DNA from: DATBMY01 sp036554605
GTDB lineage: Bacteria; Acidobacteriota; Blastocatellia; UBA7656
Length of the DNA: 6,119 nucleotides
Direction of reading: 5' to 3'
Assembly: GCA_036554605.1 (NCBI GenBank)
Contig: DATBMY010000428.1
Coordinates: forward strand, 1 to 6,119
The stretch's first letter is position 1. The number at the start of each line of letters is the position of its first letter. Both the position numbers and the translations under genes were made by a program. Of this stretch, positions 5,306 through 6,119 are shown piece after piece. The notes beneath the pieces were generated by a model. The model did no database searches. It worked only from the letters and a program-made list of their open reading frames with translations, and was not told the origin of the DNA.

Positions 5306-6022
5306 TTGATTAAAGCTAACAGGCTGCTGCTGGCAGCGATTCTTATAACGCTCGCCCCGCCTTTTTACGCCCGGCAGGAGCGGCTCGAAGGCCCGCCCGT
5401 CGAGGAAGGCGAATTTCGAAAGCCGGACCTGGTAGAGATAAGAAGGCTCGACCCGACCATAAAGCTCGACATACGCTACGCGACGGCGAACAACTTTCTG
5501 GGCCGCCCGGTCTACCGTGAGGCGCGGGCGTTTCTACAGCGCCCGGCGGCCGAGGCGCTCGCTCGCGTCAACAGCGCGCTTCGCAAGAAGGGATACGGCC
5601 TCATCGTCTTTGACGGCTACCGGCCGTGGCGGGTGACGAAGCTGTTCTGGGACTCGACGCCCGAAGACAAGAAAGAGTTCGTAGCCGACCCGTCGAAGGG
5701 CTCGCGCCACAACCGCGGCTGCGCCGTCGATCTGTCGATGTTCCATATTAAGAGCGGCCGCCAGGTGCAGATGCCTTCGGCTTATGACGAATTCAGCCCG
5801 CGATCGCACATAAACTACGAGGGCGGGACCCCGAGCCAGCAGCTGATGCGAAAGGTGCTGCGCGAGGCGATGGAGGCCGAAGGCTTCATAGTCTATGAGC
5901 CCGAGTGGTGGCATTACGATTATAAGGACTGGAAAGAGTACCCCATACTCGATCTCAGCTTCTCCGATATACGCCGCCAGCAGAATCAAAAGAGCAAGCG
6001 CCGCTCGGCGGGAGGTCGATAA
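5306..6022 (+). CDS. ddpX: Exported D-alanyl-D-alanine dipeptidase, VanX/DdpX type (peptidase family M15D)
   Basis: The 238-residue product hydrolyses D-Ala-D-Ala, if it behaves like its family. The zinc motif SRHNRGCAVDLSM gives ligands His135 and Asp142. The EWWHY motif gives the catalytic base Glu200 and third ligand His203. IRYATANNFLGRPVY carries Arg57, the equivalent of the transition-state arginine in VanX (Arg71), and DGYRPWRVTK (103-112) is the family's central signature. All key residues are present, so the enzyme should be active. Residues 1-22 (MIKANRLLLAAILITLAPPFYA) form a signal peptide, placing it in the periplasm or anchored to the membrane; enterococcal VanX is cytoplasmic. 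There is no vanH or vanA neighbour, so peptidoglycan dipeptide recycling or turnover is more likely than glycopeptide resistance. The start is TTG: no in-frame ATG exists before the conserved core, and an in-frame TAA at 5264 closes the frame upstream. Its stop overlaps the next gene's ATG (TAATG). Confidence 0.92.
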   Translation: MIKANRLLLAAILITLAPPFYARQERLEGPPVEEGEFRKPDLVEIRRLDPTIKLDIRYATANNFLGRPVYREARAFLQRPAAEALARVNSALRKKGYGLIVFDGYRPWRVTKLFWDSTPEDKKEFVADPSKGSRHNRGCAVDLSMFHIKSGRQVQMPSAYDEFSPRSHINYEGGTPSQQLMRKVLREAMEAEGFIVYEPEWWHYDYKDWKEYPILDLSFSDIRRQQNQKSKRRSAGGR

Positions 6023-6119
6023 TGCAAACGAGTAAGTGCGTAAAGAACCTGGCGCTGTTCTTCGCGTTATGCTGTTGCTGTCTCTTTCTGGCCTCCTGCT
6101 CTATCGGTTATGACTTTGT
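6022..6119 (+). CDS. Lipoprotein of unknown function, N-terminal part (3' end outside window)
   Basis: The ATG at 6022 overlaps the dipeptidase stop by one base (TAATG). GGAGG (6011-6015), inside the end of the dipeptidase gene, sits six bases upstream, so translation is probably coupled. The 32 visible residues form a lipoprotein signal peptide: MQTSKCVKN, a hydrophobic stretch LALFFALCCCCLFLAS, and a lipobox LASC with the acceptor Cys at residue 26. The mature protein begins CSIGYDF and is cut by the window edge, too short to place in a family. Four consecutive cysteines (17-20) in the signal core are unusual. The product is expected to be lipid-anchored in the inner or outer membrane, in the same compartment as the exported dipeptidase. 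Confidence 0.8.
   Translation, partial: MQTSKCVKNLALFFALCCCCLFLASCSIGYDF

Noticed and set aside
5306..6022. Glycopeptide (vancomycin) resistance locus
   Set aside because: Only the VanX-like dipeptidase is present; no VanH dehydrogenase, VanA-type ligase or VanRS regulators are visible, and the enzyme has a signal peptide.

Overview
The window is ordinary chromosomal sequence from a GC-rich, most probably diderm bacterium. All genes run on the + strand: four whole genes lie between a truncated gene at each edge. The mix suggests Acidobacteriota, perhaps the Blastocatellia group: an exported LolA-like protein, a very large exported Asp-box/BNR propeller protein, an 'iron permease family' membrane protein, and intergenic GTCCGGAGTC-type repeats. 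A striking use of ATA isoleucine codons in a GC-rich background may be a further lineage trait. The taxonomic placement is inference from gene style, not from a marker gene.

Layout. Positions 1-287 hold the C-terminal part of a cyclophilin-type peptidyl-prolyl isomerase. After a 153-bp gap, 441-1193 encodes a 250-residue secreted LolA-like protein. A 109-bp spacer with a long imperfect inverted repeat and GACTCCGGAC repeats separates it from 1303-4419, a 1038-residue secreted beta-propeller protein with eleven Asp-boxes. Strong hairpins follow its stop codon. A 332-bp non-coding stretch (4420-4751) leads to a 159-residue two-helix 'low affinity iron permease family' protein (4752-5231). Next comes an exported VanX/DdpX-type D-Ala-D-Ala dipeptidase (5306-6022), which starts with TTG behind a hairpin that covers its ribosome binding site. 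Its stop codon overlaps the start of a lipoprotein gene (6022 to the window edge).

How the genes fit together. Four of the six products have visible export signals, so the region is mainly about the cell envelope. Folding (cyclophilin), lipid or lipoprotein handling (LolA-like), an extracellular propeller, and peptidoglycan dipeptide turnover (DdpX) are compatible themes, but only the dipeptidase-lipoprotein pair is tightly coupled. I see no mobile element gene, CRISPR array, tRNA or rRNA, and no clear new multi-gene system. The points most worth a second look are the RBS-occluding hairpin before the dipeptidase, the repeat element at 1197-1281, the double-structured hairpin after the propeller gene, the exact 15-bp duplication at the propeller protein's signal-peptide cleavage site, and the ATA codon preference.
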